This document shows, in pieces, positions 53,238-62,058 of a stretch of 64,000 bases of DNA. Source of the stretch: Lachnospiraceae bacterium (GTDB taxonomy: Bacteria; Bacillota; Clostridia; Lachnospirales; Lachnospiraceae). Every line of letters begins with the position of its first letter. The stretch's first letter is position 1. The translations under genes were made by a program, and so were the position numbers. The notes beneath the pieces are model-generated. The model searched no databases, was not told the origin of the DNA, and saw only the letters and a program-made list of their open reading frames with translations. The stretch covers positions 1 to 64,000 of the forward strand of contig JAFSTX010000056.1 of the NCBI GenBank assembly GCA_017445585.1, in the 5' to 3' direction.

Positions 53238-54704
53238 TTATTCCTCGGTATACTCCACTGCCTTGTCAAAAAGCTCTTCCACCTCCTGCGAAGGCTTCGA
53301 GGTAACGAGCGAGACGATGACCGCACCGAGAATGCCCGCGGCAAAGCCGGGGATGATCTCATAGAGTCCGGTACCGGAGCAGAATGCCAGCCAGCAGATA
53401 TCCACGGCTGCATCGCATACGATGCCGGCGATAGCGCCCGCGAAGTTAAAGCGCTTCCAGAAGAGGCTGAGCAGGATCACAGGACCGAAAGCTGCTCCAA
53501 AGACTCCCCATGCATTGGACACAAGGCCCATGATGCTGGCGCTGCCTTCCGAAGAAGCTACGAAGAACGCGATAACCGCGATCACAAGAACCACGATACG
53601 CCCGACCCAGTTCATCTCCCTGTCGGAGGCTTTGCCCTTTCTGAAGACGGGCTTGTAGACGTCGCTCGAGAAGGCTGACGAAGCGGCCAGCAGCTGACTG
53701 TCGGCGGTGCTCATTGACGCAGCAAGAATAGCCGAGAGCAGAATGCCTGATACGAGAGGCAGGCTCTTGAATATCTTTCTGACCATCTGGATGAATACCA
53801 GCTCGCCGCTGATGATCTCGGCGCTGGCCGAGGCGTCCAGATACATCTTGCCGACTATTCCGATAAGCGCCGCAAAAAATACGATAAGCACGGTCCAGGT
53901 GATGCCGATGGCAGCGGATTTCTTAAGATCCTTCTGTGAACGAAGCGCCATAAATCTGATAATTATATGCGGCATTCCGAAATATCCGAGGCCCCATCCA
54001 AGACCTGATGCGATATCCTGCCAACCGGTCATGGGATTAAGGAAACCACCCTCTACAGCCGCAGCGGATGAGGAATCCAGCGTGGTCGCAGCGAAAATCG
54101 GCGCTATGAACATGGCTCCGAGCACCAGCAGTCCCTGGAAGAAATCCGTCCATGACACTGCAGAGAACCCGCCCAGGAACGTGTAGCTGACCAGGATGAC
54201 CGCAGCGATGAGCATCGCCAGCTTTACCTCTACGCCAAGTACCGTATTGAAAAGCGTACCGCAGGCCTTAATGCTTGAGGCGGAATAAATCGTATACGCA
54301 AAGAGGAAAACGACCGCACAGATGATCTGCAGAACCTTTGACTTCGACAGGAACCTGTTCGTCAGGTACTGAGGGATGGTGATGGAATCGTTCGCCACAA
54401 TGGAAAAACGGCGCAGCCTCGGCGCTTCTATGATCCAGCTCAGCGCGTATCCGATCGCCAGACCTACGGGTACCCAGATTTGACCCATGCCCAAAGCATA
54501 TATAGATGTAGGCAGACCCATGAGCACCCATGCGCTCATATCGGAAGCACCCGCGGAAAGCGCGCTCACCCAGGGGCCCATCTTGCGGCCGCCCAGGAAA
54601 TACTGCTTTTCACCGCCGTTTTTCTGTTTCACAAAGAAAAAGATGCCAATACCCAGCATTGCCGCCAGATATACTACAAAAACAACAACCTCCCAAGTGT
54701 TCAT
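53238..54704 (-). CDS. putP: Sodium/proline symporter (SSS family, PutP-like)
   Basis: The 488-aa protein has about thirteen membrane segments. PWVSALSAGASDMSAWVLMG is the conserved first sodium-site region of PutP, followed by YTFLGGFSAVSWTDFFQGLL and LAASMSTADSQLLAASSAFS. Length and motifs fit sodium-coupled proline uptake. It lies 85 bp after a glutamate-kinase-like gene on the same strand, giving a proline or imino-acid theme. Related SSS carriers transport other substrates. Confidence 0.93.
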   Translation of the reverse strand: MNTWEVVVFVVYLAAMLGIGIFFFVKQKNGGEKQYFLGGRKMGPWVSALSAGASDMSAWVLMGLPTSIYALGMGQIWVPVGLAIGYALSWIIEAPRLRRFSIVANDSITIPQYLTNRFLSKSKVLQIICAVVFLFAYTIYSASSIKACGTLFNTVLGVEVKLAMLIAAVILVSYTFLGGFSAVSWTDFFQGLLVLGAMFIAPIFAATTLDSSSAAAVEGGFLNPMTGWQDIASGLGWGLGYFGMPHIIIRFMALRSQKDLKKSAAIGITWTVLIVFFAALIGIVGKMYLDASASAEIISGELVFIQMVRKIFKSLPLVSGILLSAILAASMSTADSQLLAASSAFSSDVYKPVFRKGKASDREMNWVGRIVVLVIAVIAFFVASSEGSASIMGLVSNAWGVFGAAFGPVILLSLFWKRFNFAGAIAGIVCDAAVDICWLAFCSGTGLYEIIPGFAAGILGAVIVSLVTSKPSQEVEELFDKAVEYTEE

Positions 54705-54789
54705 GATACTTCCTCCCCTGATGGTAAGTTTATGTAACTTCCCGGATCTTCCCGGCGCTAAGGCCCCGCATCCGGTATATCCTTCTGTC

Positions 54790-55494
54790 TCAGCCGATCT
54801 GAAGCCGATCTGCCTTGCCTTCTATCACATCATAGATCCTCTCCGGACCCTTACCTTTTATAATATAAGTCCCTATCCCCTGCTCCGCCGCCTTCCTGGC
54901 TGCGGCCTGCTTCGTGGCCAGTCCCGCTGCTCCTCTGCGGGAGCCCTTCACCTCGGTCCCGTCCGTGTCAGACAGAATGACGAGTCTCGAAGCTCTGGTC
55001 AGATCCGCCACCACCGCCGAGAGCATGTCATTGTCTCCGAATACCTGTTCCTTCGACTCGATCTCCGTGCTCCGCACCGAATCGTTCTCGTTCACTATCG
55101 GGATGACCCCGAGCTGAAGCAGCGTGTCAAAGGTGGTCGTGAGGTTCGTCCGGCTCTCGGGATCGCCCGCGTCCTCTGCGCTCATCAGCACCTGTGCTAC
55201 GACCTTGTCATACTCCTCAAAGATCTTATCGTAGAGATGAAGCAGAGAGCACTGTCCTACGGCCGCGGCAGCCAGCTTCACACTCAGATCGTCAGGTCTG
55301 GACGGCAGCATCAGCTTGTTCGCGCCGACTGCGATAGCACCGGATGAAACGATGATCACCTCGTACCCCATGCCCGACACGTCCGCCAGGACCCTGACGA
55401 GGCGCTCCACATTACGCAGATCCGTGCGCCCGGTCTCATTCATAATGGTCGAAGTACCGATCTTTACTACTATCCTGTTATGATAAAGGGCCAT
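54790..55494 (-). CDS. proB: Glutamate 5-kinase-like protein, internally shortened
   Basis: Two adjacent ATGs exist (55497, 55494); the GGAGG is too close to the first, so 55494 is used (234 aa). The amino-acid-kinase fold shows RIVVKIGTST, VIIVSSGAIAVGANKL, GVIPIVNENDSVRS, FGDNDMLSAVVADL and LVILSDTDG. Ordinary ProB continues after DTDG with a LYDADPR segment and a Gly-rich GTGGM loop. Here about 30-35 residues are missing and the chain resumes at GAAGLATKQAAARKA. The PUA domain is also absent. The reading frame is intact, so this is a clean deletion or a distinct subfamily. Activity is uncertain; no proA is adjacent. Confidence 0.82.
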   Translation of the reverse strand: MALYHNRIVVKIGTSTIMNETGRTDLRNVERLVRVLADVSGMGYEVIIVSSGAIAVGANKLMLPSRPDDLSVKLAAAAVGQCSLLHLYDKIFEEYDKVVAQVLMSAEDAGDPESRTNLTTTFDTLLQLGVIPIVNENDSVRSTEIESKEQVFGDNDMLSAVVADLTRASRLVILSDTDGTEVKGSRRGAAGLATKQAAARKAAEQGIGTYIIKGKGPERIYDVIEGKADRLQIG

Positions 55495-55544
55495 CATTCC
55501 TCCGAAAAACCGCGCTGTTCGGTGCGATAGGCGAAGCGCTCCGA

Positions 55545-55592
55545 AAAAGCTTGAAAAAATATGCGATTATAGTATCATAATGTATAAAATGA
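55545..55592. promoter_or_regulatory. Divergent promoter region between proB-like and LysR genes
   Basis: A perfect minus-strand TATAAT lies at 55571-55566 facing proB, with only a weak -35. On the plus strand a TTGAAA near 55551 with TATCAT 16 bp later could serve the LysR gene. The surroundings to about 55640 are very AT-rich. The two genes may be controlled together by the LysR protein. Confidence 0.45.
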
Positions 55593-55735
55593 AAAAAGCG
55601 AATATTTCTCATTTAATATATTACATTTTCAGATATATGATTCGGCCTGCAGACGAAGTTGCATGGTGCGGATCAGCGGGCAGGCCGCCGGCGCATGGAA
55701 CAATGCACGCGGCACGCATTAATTAAGGAGCGGAA

Positions 55736-56620
55736 ATGGACACAAGCATTCAGAAGTATCAGGCGTTTGTGACGACGGTGGAGACGGGCAGCTTTTCGCT
55801 CGCGGCGAAGGCCCTCTCCTACTCTCAGTCCGGCATCAGCCGCATGATAGCGGACCTTGAAAGCGAATGGAAGGTACATCTGCTCGAGCGCGGCAGATCG
55901 GGTGTGCGTCTGACTTCAGACGGAATGAAGCTCCTGCCATACGCCCGCAGCCTCATCCTCGAATATGAAAAGATGCGCCACGCCATCGACGGGCTGGCAG
56001 GACTCGAAGGCGGGCTCCTGCGTATCGGGATCCACAGCGCCCTCTCGGCAGAACGCATATCGGAGATCATAGGGCGGTTTGCGGCGGAATGCCCGGGAAT
56101 CGACTACGAGATCCGGCACGGCTCATATACTCAGATCGAAGACATGGTCCGCACCGGGCGCCTGGACCTGGGGCTTTCGAGATTCCCTGCGCAGTCGGGT
56201 CTCGAAGGCCGCTTTCTGCTCCAGGAAAGCCTCGTCGCGGTCATTTCAGCCGGTGTTGGAACAGGAAGATCCGGAGACGGTACAGCGGCTGTGGACGGGG
56301 CATATTCCATAGCAGACCTGAACGGCGAGCCCTTCGTGCTCTTTGAAAGCGAGGGGCAGGACGACGTCGCCGCACTGCTGCGCAGATGCAGCGTAGCGCC
56401 GGATATCCGTGCGGTAAGCGATGATCCGAAAGTAGTCGCCGCACTGGCTGCGGACGGCATTGGAAACGCCATCCTGCCCGAAGGATCAGCCGCCGACCTG
56501 CCAGACGGCCTCATTGCGCTCCCGCTCGACGTCCCTGCATATATCTCCACCGGGCTTATCGTCCGCTCCAGGAAGAGCGCTTCCATAGCCGTGCGCCGTT
56601 TCCTGGAGATTATCGAGTAG
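55736..56620 (+). CDS. LysR-family transcriptional regulator
   Basis: The 294-aa protein begins with a winged helix (YQAFVTTVETGSFSLAAKAL, SYSQSGISRMIADLE) and has a LysR substrate domain (LLRIGIHSALSAERISEIIG). AAGGAG lies 6 nt before the ATG. It is divergent from the proB-like/putP unit, its most likely target by position. The effector is unknown. Confidence 0.92.
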   Translation: MDTSIQKYQAFVTTVETGSFSLAAKALSYSQSGISRMIADLESEWKVHLLERGRSGVRLTSDGMKLLPYARSLILEYEKMRHAIDGLAGLEGGLLRIGIHSALSAERISEIIGRFAAECPGIDYEIRHGSYTQIEDMVRTGRLDLGLSRFPAQSGLEGRFLLQESLVAVISAGVGTGRSGDGTAAVDGAYSIADLNGEPFVLFESEGQDDVAALLRRCSVAPDIRAVSDDPKVVAALAADGIGNAILPEGSAADLPDGLIALPLDVPAYISTGLIVRSRKSASIAVRRFLEIIE

Positions 56621-56652
56621 AGGAGCGCATACTCCGCCGCTCCAAATAGGAT

Positions 56653-56681
56653 TTGCCGTAATAATTCTTTCGGGGTATACT
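56653..56681 (+). promoter_or_regulatory. Promoter of the transglutaminase-like gene
   Basis: TTGCCG at 56653-56658, a 17-bp spacer and TATACT at 56676-56681. The predicted leader of about 90 nt contains the two direct repeats at 56704-56759. Confidence 0.6.
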
Positions 56682-56703
56682 GTGTATATAATGCACAGTA
56701 ATT

Positions 56704-56759
56704 AGTCTCCGGATATCCGTTTTTACAGCGGCAGTATTCAGTCTGCGGATATCCGTTTT
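56704..56759. repeat. Two 20-bp direct repeats with a palindromic core, 36 bp apart
   Basis: AGTCTCCGGATATCCGTTTT (56704-56723) and AGTCTGCGGATATCCGTTTT (56740-56759) differ at one base. Each contains the perfect palindrome CGGATATCCG. They lie in the leader of the transglutaminase-like gene and could be regulator-binding sites. Confidence 0.65.
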
Positions 56760-56776
56760 CATGACTGGAGGTCGTT

Positions 56777-59164
56777 ATGAAAAAACACATTTTAAAACTC
56801 TTCTCTGCGATACCTGCACTGCTGATCGCTGCCGGGCTGGCCATCTTCTCTCCGTCGGGCGCCGAAGCGGCCGATACCTACTATTTTTACAGAGAGTGCC
56901 TTGGAAGCATGGAGAACGGGAGTTCGCTTGTATCAGCCTATGACATACTCGCCGACTGCATGGCCGCGGCACAGTCCCAGGCTGACATCCGCTCCTGCGG
57001 TCTCAGCGAATCCGAGACGCGTCTCGTATTTAACGCCGTATACAACGACCATCCGGAGTTTTTCTGGCTCGACGGCAGCTACGGCTACAGCTACAGCAGC
57101 CAGGGTATAGTCATCTCCGTGAGCCCCGGATATCATGACATCGACGGCGGACTCGATAATGCAAAGGCCGCCTTTGAAGATGCCGCCGGCAGGATCCTTG
57201 CGGGTCTTAGGCCTTCCATGAGCGAATTTGACAAAGAAAAATACATCCACGATGCGCTCGCCACCTCGATCATCTACGACCTGAATGCACAGTACGATCA
57301 GAGCGCATACAGCGCCCTCGTAGGCGGCCGGTCTGTCTGTGCCGGATATACCAAGGCTTTCCTCTGTCTGCTGCAGCGCGCCGGCATACGTGCTTTTGCC
57401 GTCACCGGCCTGACAGATAACGGAGATTCTGTTACCGAGAATCACGCATGGACCTACGTCCGCATCGACGGCGAATACTATCAGACCGACCTGACCAAGG
57501 ACGACCCCATCAGCGAGTCAGGGAGCCTCGATCTCTCGGATGTGAGTTCGGTATGCTACTCGTATTTCAACGTGGATGATCTGACCATGGACCGTGACCA
57601 TCTGATATACATGCTCTATGACAGCGAAAGCGGATACTGCATCGAGGACCCCGACATGGCCGTCTACTATGATTATCTGCCCAAATGCAGTTCGACTGCT
57701 GCCGGGTACCCTGCTATGTCGGGATCGTATTATGTCACCGACGGCGGCGCATCCGCCATCACATGCGACGATGTGATCCGGATCCTTACGAAGCCTACGG
57801 ACGATGCGTGCAGGATCTTTTTCGAAAACCCCGACGCGGAAAATGTAAACTCAGTGATATCCCGCATCGGAGAGCTGCTTGGGGATGCCCTCACCAGGAT
57901 CGGCTCCTACGTCGGCGGCAGGATAGGATACTCCATCTCCGGCAGAGAACTGATCTATTCGTTCACCACTAATAAAGCCACCGAGCTTCACGGCAATATC
58001 AACTATCCCTATGACAGTTCCGACGTCTTCACCGTCTCCATCATAGGTTCCGACAACGCCGCAGTCTGGTCCGGACAGATCTCCGGGATCGGAGCCAGCT
58101 ATATCGCATATAATCTTCCCTCCGGTACATACAGCGTCGAAACATATCTGGACGGTGAACTGGTCGGTTCTCAGCAGATCGATGTCCAGGGACAGAGAAT
58201 GGAATGCGACCTTATCCACAACGTCCATGCCTACGGCAGCGACGGACTGTGCGGTCTCTGCGGCAAAAAGAGCGTCGCGCCTTTTGTCACTATGCAGGCA
58301 GCAGTCAGCGACGTCGTAGAGGTGAGCTTTGAACTCTCGCCCGAGGCAGCGGATCTGACGGCATACAGCCAGTATGAGCGCATCGCTCTGGATGTCACCG
58401 TCGGTGACGGCGAGTCGGTCACTATCACAGGCGTCCCCTCGGATGACGGCGCTTCCTGGCGTTTTGACTACAGCGAGATCTATGCCAAATACATGGCTGA
58501 CGAGTTAAAGGGCACCTTCAGGGGCGTCAAAGACGGCGGGAAGACCGACCTCAGACATTTCGACGGCATCAGCGTCTCCTCTTACTGCGCGCTCGTGGCC
58601 GCCGCCAATCCCGACGATACGGAACTCCTCACACTCATGGCCAATATGCTCCGGTACGGCGCCGCCTGCCAGCTTTACTCCGGATATAATACAGATACTC
58701 CCGCAGACGCGCCGGCCTTTGTCAGCACGAATGCTTCTACCGCGCAGATCCCCCGGAGAGAACTTGTTTCCTCCTTCGATCACACTGACGCCTCAGGCCG
58801 CATCAGGTCCGCCACGCTGCGGATCACCGACCGCATCAGCCTGATGTTCGCATTCAGTGCGGCTGACGTATCCGGCATGACTGTCACAGTCACGCCCGCA
58901 GGCCGCACCGGCGAGAGCATCGCCCTCTCCGACGCCCCAAAGCGCACTGACGGCACATACGTCATCACCCTCGAAAAGCTTCTGCCACAGGACTACGGCA
59001 CCGTATACACCGTTTCTCTCATGCACGGCGGACAGCTCATCCACGAGGTGGAATACAGCGTATATGCTTATCTGTACAGAAAACAGTCACAGACAGGCCC
59101 GCTTTCAGCCCTGGTGCAGGCGATCTACGATTACAGTATGGCTGCGGCAGCTTATATATCATAG
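56777..59164 (+). CDS. Secreted transglutaminase-like (papain-fold) protein with an uncharacterised C-terminal domain
   Basis: GGAGGT precedes the ATG; 795 aa with signal peptide ending near GAEAADT. A transglutaminase-core domain lies at about residues 150-245. Cys188 in GGRSVCAGYTKAF, His223 in ENHAWTYVRIDG and Asp238 in YQTDLTKDDP form the expected triad, so a protease or crosslinking role at the cell surface is possible. The middle contains beta-rich segments and a CGLCGK knuckle. The last 285 residues (SYCALVAAANP, LTLMANMLRYGAACQLYSGY, LVQAIYDYSMAAAAY) match the C-terminal domain of the surface protein at 3605-6649. No anchor helix is seen. Confidence 0.85.
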   Translation: MKKHILKLFSAIPALLIAAGLAIFSPSGAEAADTYYFYRECLGSMENGSSLVSAYDILADCMAAAQSQADIRSCGLSESETRLVFNAVYNDHPEFFWLDGSYGYSYSSQGIVISVSPGYHDIDGGLDNAKAAFEDAAGRILAGLRPSMSEFDKEKYIHDALATSIIYDLNAQYDQSAYSALVGGRSVCAGYTKAFLCLLQRAGIRAFAVTGLTDNGDSVTENHAWTYVRIDGEYYQTDLTKDDPISESGSLDLSDVSSVCYSYFNVDDLTMDRDHLIYMLYDSESGYCIEDPDMAVYYDYLPKCSSTAAGYPAMSGSYYVTDGGASAITCDDVIRILTKPTDDACRIFFENPDAENVNSVISRIGELLGDALTRIGSYVGGRIGYSISGRELIYSFTTNKATELHGNINYPYDSSDVFTVSIIGSDNAAVWSGQISGIGASYIAYNLPSGTYSVETYLDGELVGSQQIDVQGQRMECDLIHNVHAYGSDGLCGLCGKKSVAPFVTMQAAVSDVVEVSFELSPEAADLTAYSQYERIALDVTVGDGESVTITGVPSDDGASWRFDYSEIYAKYMADELKGTFRGVKDGGKTDLRHFDGISVSSYCALVAAANPDDTELLTLMANMLRYGAACQLYSGYNTDTPADAPAFVSTNASTAQIPRRELVSSFDHTDASGRIRSATLRITDRISLMFAFSAADVSGMTVTVTPAGRTGESIALSDAPKRTDGTYVITLEKLLPQDYGTVYTVSLMHGGQLIHEVEYSVYAYLYRKQSQTGPLSALVQAIYDYSMAAAAYIS

Positions 59165-59180
59165 GAGGTCATTGCTTTAC

Positions 59181-59873
59181 ATGAGTACCAAAAAGTACCG
59201 TTACGAGACACATCTGCACACCTCGCCGGTCAGCAGATGCGCCGGAGCCACTGCGGAGGAGAACGTTCTCTTCTACAAGTCAAAGGGTTACGACGGGATC
59301 TTCGTTACGAACCATTTTATCGACGGCAATATTAATATAGACCATAACATACCGTACGAAGAAAGGATCCGCTTTTACTTTTCGGATTATCATAAGGCCG
59401 CTCTCATCGGCGAGAGAGAGGGACTGAAGGTCTTTCCGGGCGTGGAGATGAGCTATCTGGGGACAGATTTTCTCGTCTACGGTCCGGATGAAGACTGGTA
59501 TCTCTCCCATCCCGAGATCGAGAGCATGAAAAAAAGCGAAGAACTCGCCATGCTGCGCAGCGAGGGAGCGCTCGTCATACAGGCACACCCCTTCCGCGAA
59601 GAAGGCTATATCGATCATATCAGGCTCTTTCCACGTCAGGTGGACGGCGTCGAGGTGATAAACGCGAACAGGCCCGACTTCCAGAACAATATGGCCGGGA
59701 TCTACGCCCGCGAGTACGGGCTGCTGCGCCTGGCCGGATCCGACAATCACCATGCGAGCCAGATCGCGCGTCTGGCAGGCGTCGACTGCAGCCGGCCGCT
59801 TGATTCGGTGGAGGATTTCATCGCCGCCGTAAGGGCCGGCGATCTGACGATCTTCTGCGAGGAGAACAAATAG
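59181..59873 (+). CDS. PHP-domain metal-dependent phosphoesterase
   Basis: The ATG at 59181 has AGGAGG 12 nt upstream, giving 230 aa. PHP metal-binding motifs appear in order: ETHLHTSPVS, FVTNHF, FPGVEMSYLGTDFLVYG, VIQAHPFRE and LAGSDNHH. The family includes histidinol phosphatases and nucleotide or oligonucleotide phosphoesterases. The gene follows the transglutaminase-like gene by 16 bp and is likely co-transcribed. The physiological substrate is unknown. Confidence 0.9.
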   Translation: MSTKKYRYETHLHTSPVSRCAGATAEENVLFYKSKGYDGIFVTNHFIDGNINIDHNIPYEERIRFYFSDYHKAALIGEREGLKVFPGVEMSYLGTDFLVYGPDEDWYLSHPEIESMKKSEELAMLRSEGALVIQAHPFREEGYIDHIRLFPRQVDGVEVINANRPDFQNNMAGIYAREYGLLRLAGSDNHHASQIARLAGVDCSRPLDSVEDFIAAVRAGDLTIFCEENK

Positions 59874-59908
59874 GGCGTTTCATTTTCTTTGGCTCTTGGC
59901 AGGCCCGA

Positions 59909-59937
59909 TTGAAGATGTCCGCTGTTTCTGATATTAT
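59909..59937 (+). promoter_or_regulatory. Promoter of the aldose 1-epimerase gene
   Basis: TTGAAG at 59909-59914, a 17-bp spacer and TATTAT at 59932-59937; start near 59944. Confidence 0.6.
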
Positions 59938-59991
59938 TGCGGTATGGCCGGGCGGAAAGCTCCGCCATACGAAGAGATAAGGAGAAAAAAC

Positions 59992-60900
59992 ATGATCAAA
60001 AAAACAGAATATTCCGGATATGAGCTCTATACCATATCCTCTGACGAGCTGGAGATCTCCGTCACGACGCTCGGCGCCACACTTACCCGCGTAAGCTTTC
60101 GCGGCAGCGACAACCTGGTACTCGGCTATGCCGACGCGGAAGGATATCTTTCACACAATTCATACGTCGGGGCTGTCATCGGGCGCTATGCGAACCGCAT
60201 CGCCGGATCGGCCTTCACCCTGAACGGCAGCGAATATCACGTCACTCCGAATGAAAACGGCAACCAGCTCCACGGCGGGCCGCAGGCCTTTGACAGACGC
60301 AGATGGGAAGCAGCCGTAGTGGATGAGAGCTCGGTGTGCTTCACCCTGCACTCTGCCGACGGCGACAACGGCTTCCCCGGCGCCATGACCGCATCCGTCA
60401 CCTACAGCGTGGAAGGCAGCGCCTTCAGGATGGACTTCTCCGGAAAGGCCGAAGCGGACACGATCTTCGCACCGACCACGCATACATACTGGAAACTCGG
60501 CAGCACCTGCGCGCGCGGCCTTTCGCTCACGATCAATTCGGACAGATATCTGCCCGTGGATGATGAGCTGATACCCACCGGCGAGCAGAAGGACGTGGCA
60601 GGGACCGGCTTCGACTTCCGTCAAAGCAGACAGATCAGAGATTTCTACGATCACTGCTTCATACTCAGGAGCGGCGAGCCTGCCCTGGTACTCTCCGACG
60701 GAGCCGTGACCATGGAGCTTTCCACCGACTTTGAGGCTGTGCAGATGTACACCGGCCCGGTAAACGGTTTTGACGGTTTCCCCGGCGCTGCTCTCGAGCC
60801 CGAATTCTGCCCCGACAGTCCCAACAGGCCCGAGTTCGAATCGCCAGTGCTGCGCGCCGGAGAGATCTTCGGCAAATATATAGAATACAGTTTTTCATAA
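59992..60900 (+). CDS. galM: Aldose 1-epimerase (mutarotase)
   Basis: The ATG at 59992 has AAGGAG 7 nt upstream; 302 aa. GRYANRIAGSAFTLNG, NQLHGGPQAFDRR (His94), THTYWKLG (catalytic histidine) and LEPEFCPDSPNRPEF (base glutamate region) match GalM, which interconverts alpha and beta anomers of aldoses. It is cytoplasmic, flanked by its own promoter and a strong terminator, so it is probably a single-gene unit. Substrates could include galactose, glucose or arabinose from the polysaccharide operons. Confidence 0.93.
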   Translation: MIKKTEYSGYELYTISSDELEISVTTLGATLTRVSFRGSDNLVLGYADAEGYLSHNSYVGAVIGRYANRIAGSAFTLNGSEYHVTPNENGNQLHGGPQAFDRRRWEAAVVDESSVCFTLHSADGDNGFPGAMTASVTYSVEGSAFRMDFSGKAEADTIFAPTTHTYWKLGSTCARGLSLTINSDRYLPVDDELIPTGEQKDVAGTGFDFRQSRQIRDFYDHCFILRSGEPALVLSDGAVTMELSTDFEAVQMYTGPVNGFDGFPGAALEPEFCPDSPNRPEFESPVLRAGEIFGKYIEYSFS

Positions 60901-60962
60901 TCAAAGAGCTCTTGCTGCCGCGTGAGCGGCGCGGAAAGAATCCGTACTGTTCTGTGATCCCC

Positions 60963-60991
60963 GGCAGACGCACCTGCGTCTGCCCTTTTTT
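60963..60991 (+). terminator. Rho-independent terminator after galM
   Basis: GGCAGACGC (60963-60971) pairs perfectly with GCGTCTGCC (60976-60984) around ACCT, followed by six T at 60986-60991. Confidence 0.9.
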
Positions 60992-61143
60992 GTCATTGAC
61001 AAATTTCACTCCGTATTTCTTTTCACACGACCTTATGTTAATATATTATTTGTATAAATATGTCCGGCGTGCACAGGGATCGTCCCTCACGCCGGCGGAT
61101 CACTCTTTCCGGCCCAGACCGGAACAGTAAAATGGAGGTTACC

Positions 61144-62040
61144 ATGAAAAAATTCAGCAGTGCGAAGTCCGCAGTCAAGCTGGTCATTTGTCTGGTATTG
61201 TGTGCGGCATTTGTAGGCATCGGACTCGGGACCGGAGTCTTTGAGACGATCGACGGAGCATTCTCCGGAATCACGATCAATCTCAATTCCGTACTGAGAG
61301 TCATCATAATGGCCGCCATAGTGCTGGCCGCCGAGAATCTGATCCTTCTGATCCTCAGCCTCATCAAGCCCGAGAAGCACCGCGCGCGCACCATTATCAG
61401 CATCGTCGGCAACGTGCTCAAATACGTGGCCGCCATCGTGATCATCTGCTGGGGACTTACTATCCTCGGCGCGGACGTAGGCACGGTCGTAGCCGGCATG
61501 GGGATCGTCGCACTGATCATTGGTTTCGGAGCCGAGAGCCTCATCGCTGATATGGTCACCGGTATCTTTATGATATTCGAGAATCAGTATAATGTAGGAG
61601 ACTTCGTCGAAGTCGGCGGATTCCGCGGCAAGGTCACCAGCATCGGCGTACGCACCACGTGCCTGGAGGATGCCGGCGGCAACGTCAAGATCGTCAACAA
61701 CTCCGCCATGACCAGCATCCTTAACCGCTCGGATCATTCCTCGCGCGCCGTCAGCACCATAGGGATCCCCTACGAGACCGATCTCGAGGATCTCGAGACC
61801 AAGCTTCCCGGCATCATGCAGGGCATCTTCCAGCGCCATTCCGACATATTCCTCTCCGAGCCCGTATATCTGGGCGTGGATCAGCTGGCGGATTCGAGCG
61901 TAGTGCTTAAATTCGTAGCCGAAGTCGACGACAAGAATATCTACTCCGGCGCACGCGCGCTGAACCGCGAGCTGTGGATCTGCCTGCGCAAGGCCGGCGT
62001 AGAGGTACCCTTCCCTCAGGTGGACGTACATCAGAAGTAA
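61144..62040 (+). CDS. Small-conductance mechanosensitive channel (MscS family)
   Basis: The ATG at 61144 has GGAGG 5 nt upstream; 298 aa. Three membrane helices precede the pore-lining and beta-domain signature (VVAGMGIVALIIGFGAESLI, then FENQYNVGDFVEVGGFRGKV and SIGVRTTCLEDAGGNVKIVN). Such channels release solutes on osmotic downshock. The next gene starts 18 bp after its stop, so the two are probably one unit. Confidence 0.94.
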   Translation: MKKFSSAKSAVKLVICLVLCAAFVGIGLGTGVFETIDGAFSGITINLNSVLRVIIMAAIVLAAENLILLILSLIKPEKHRARTIISIVGNVLKYVAAIVIICWGLTILGADVGTVVAGMGIVALIIGFGAESLIADMVTGIFMIFENQYNVGDFVEVGGFRGKVTSIGVRTTCLEDAGGNVKIVNNSAMTSILNRSDHSSRAVSTIGIPYETDLEDLETKLPGIMQGIFQRHSDIFLSEPVYLGVDQLADSSVVLKFVAEVDDKNIYSGARALNRELWICLRKAGVEVPFPQVDVHQK

Positions 62041-62058
62041 CCGTCCGGAGGCATCACC

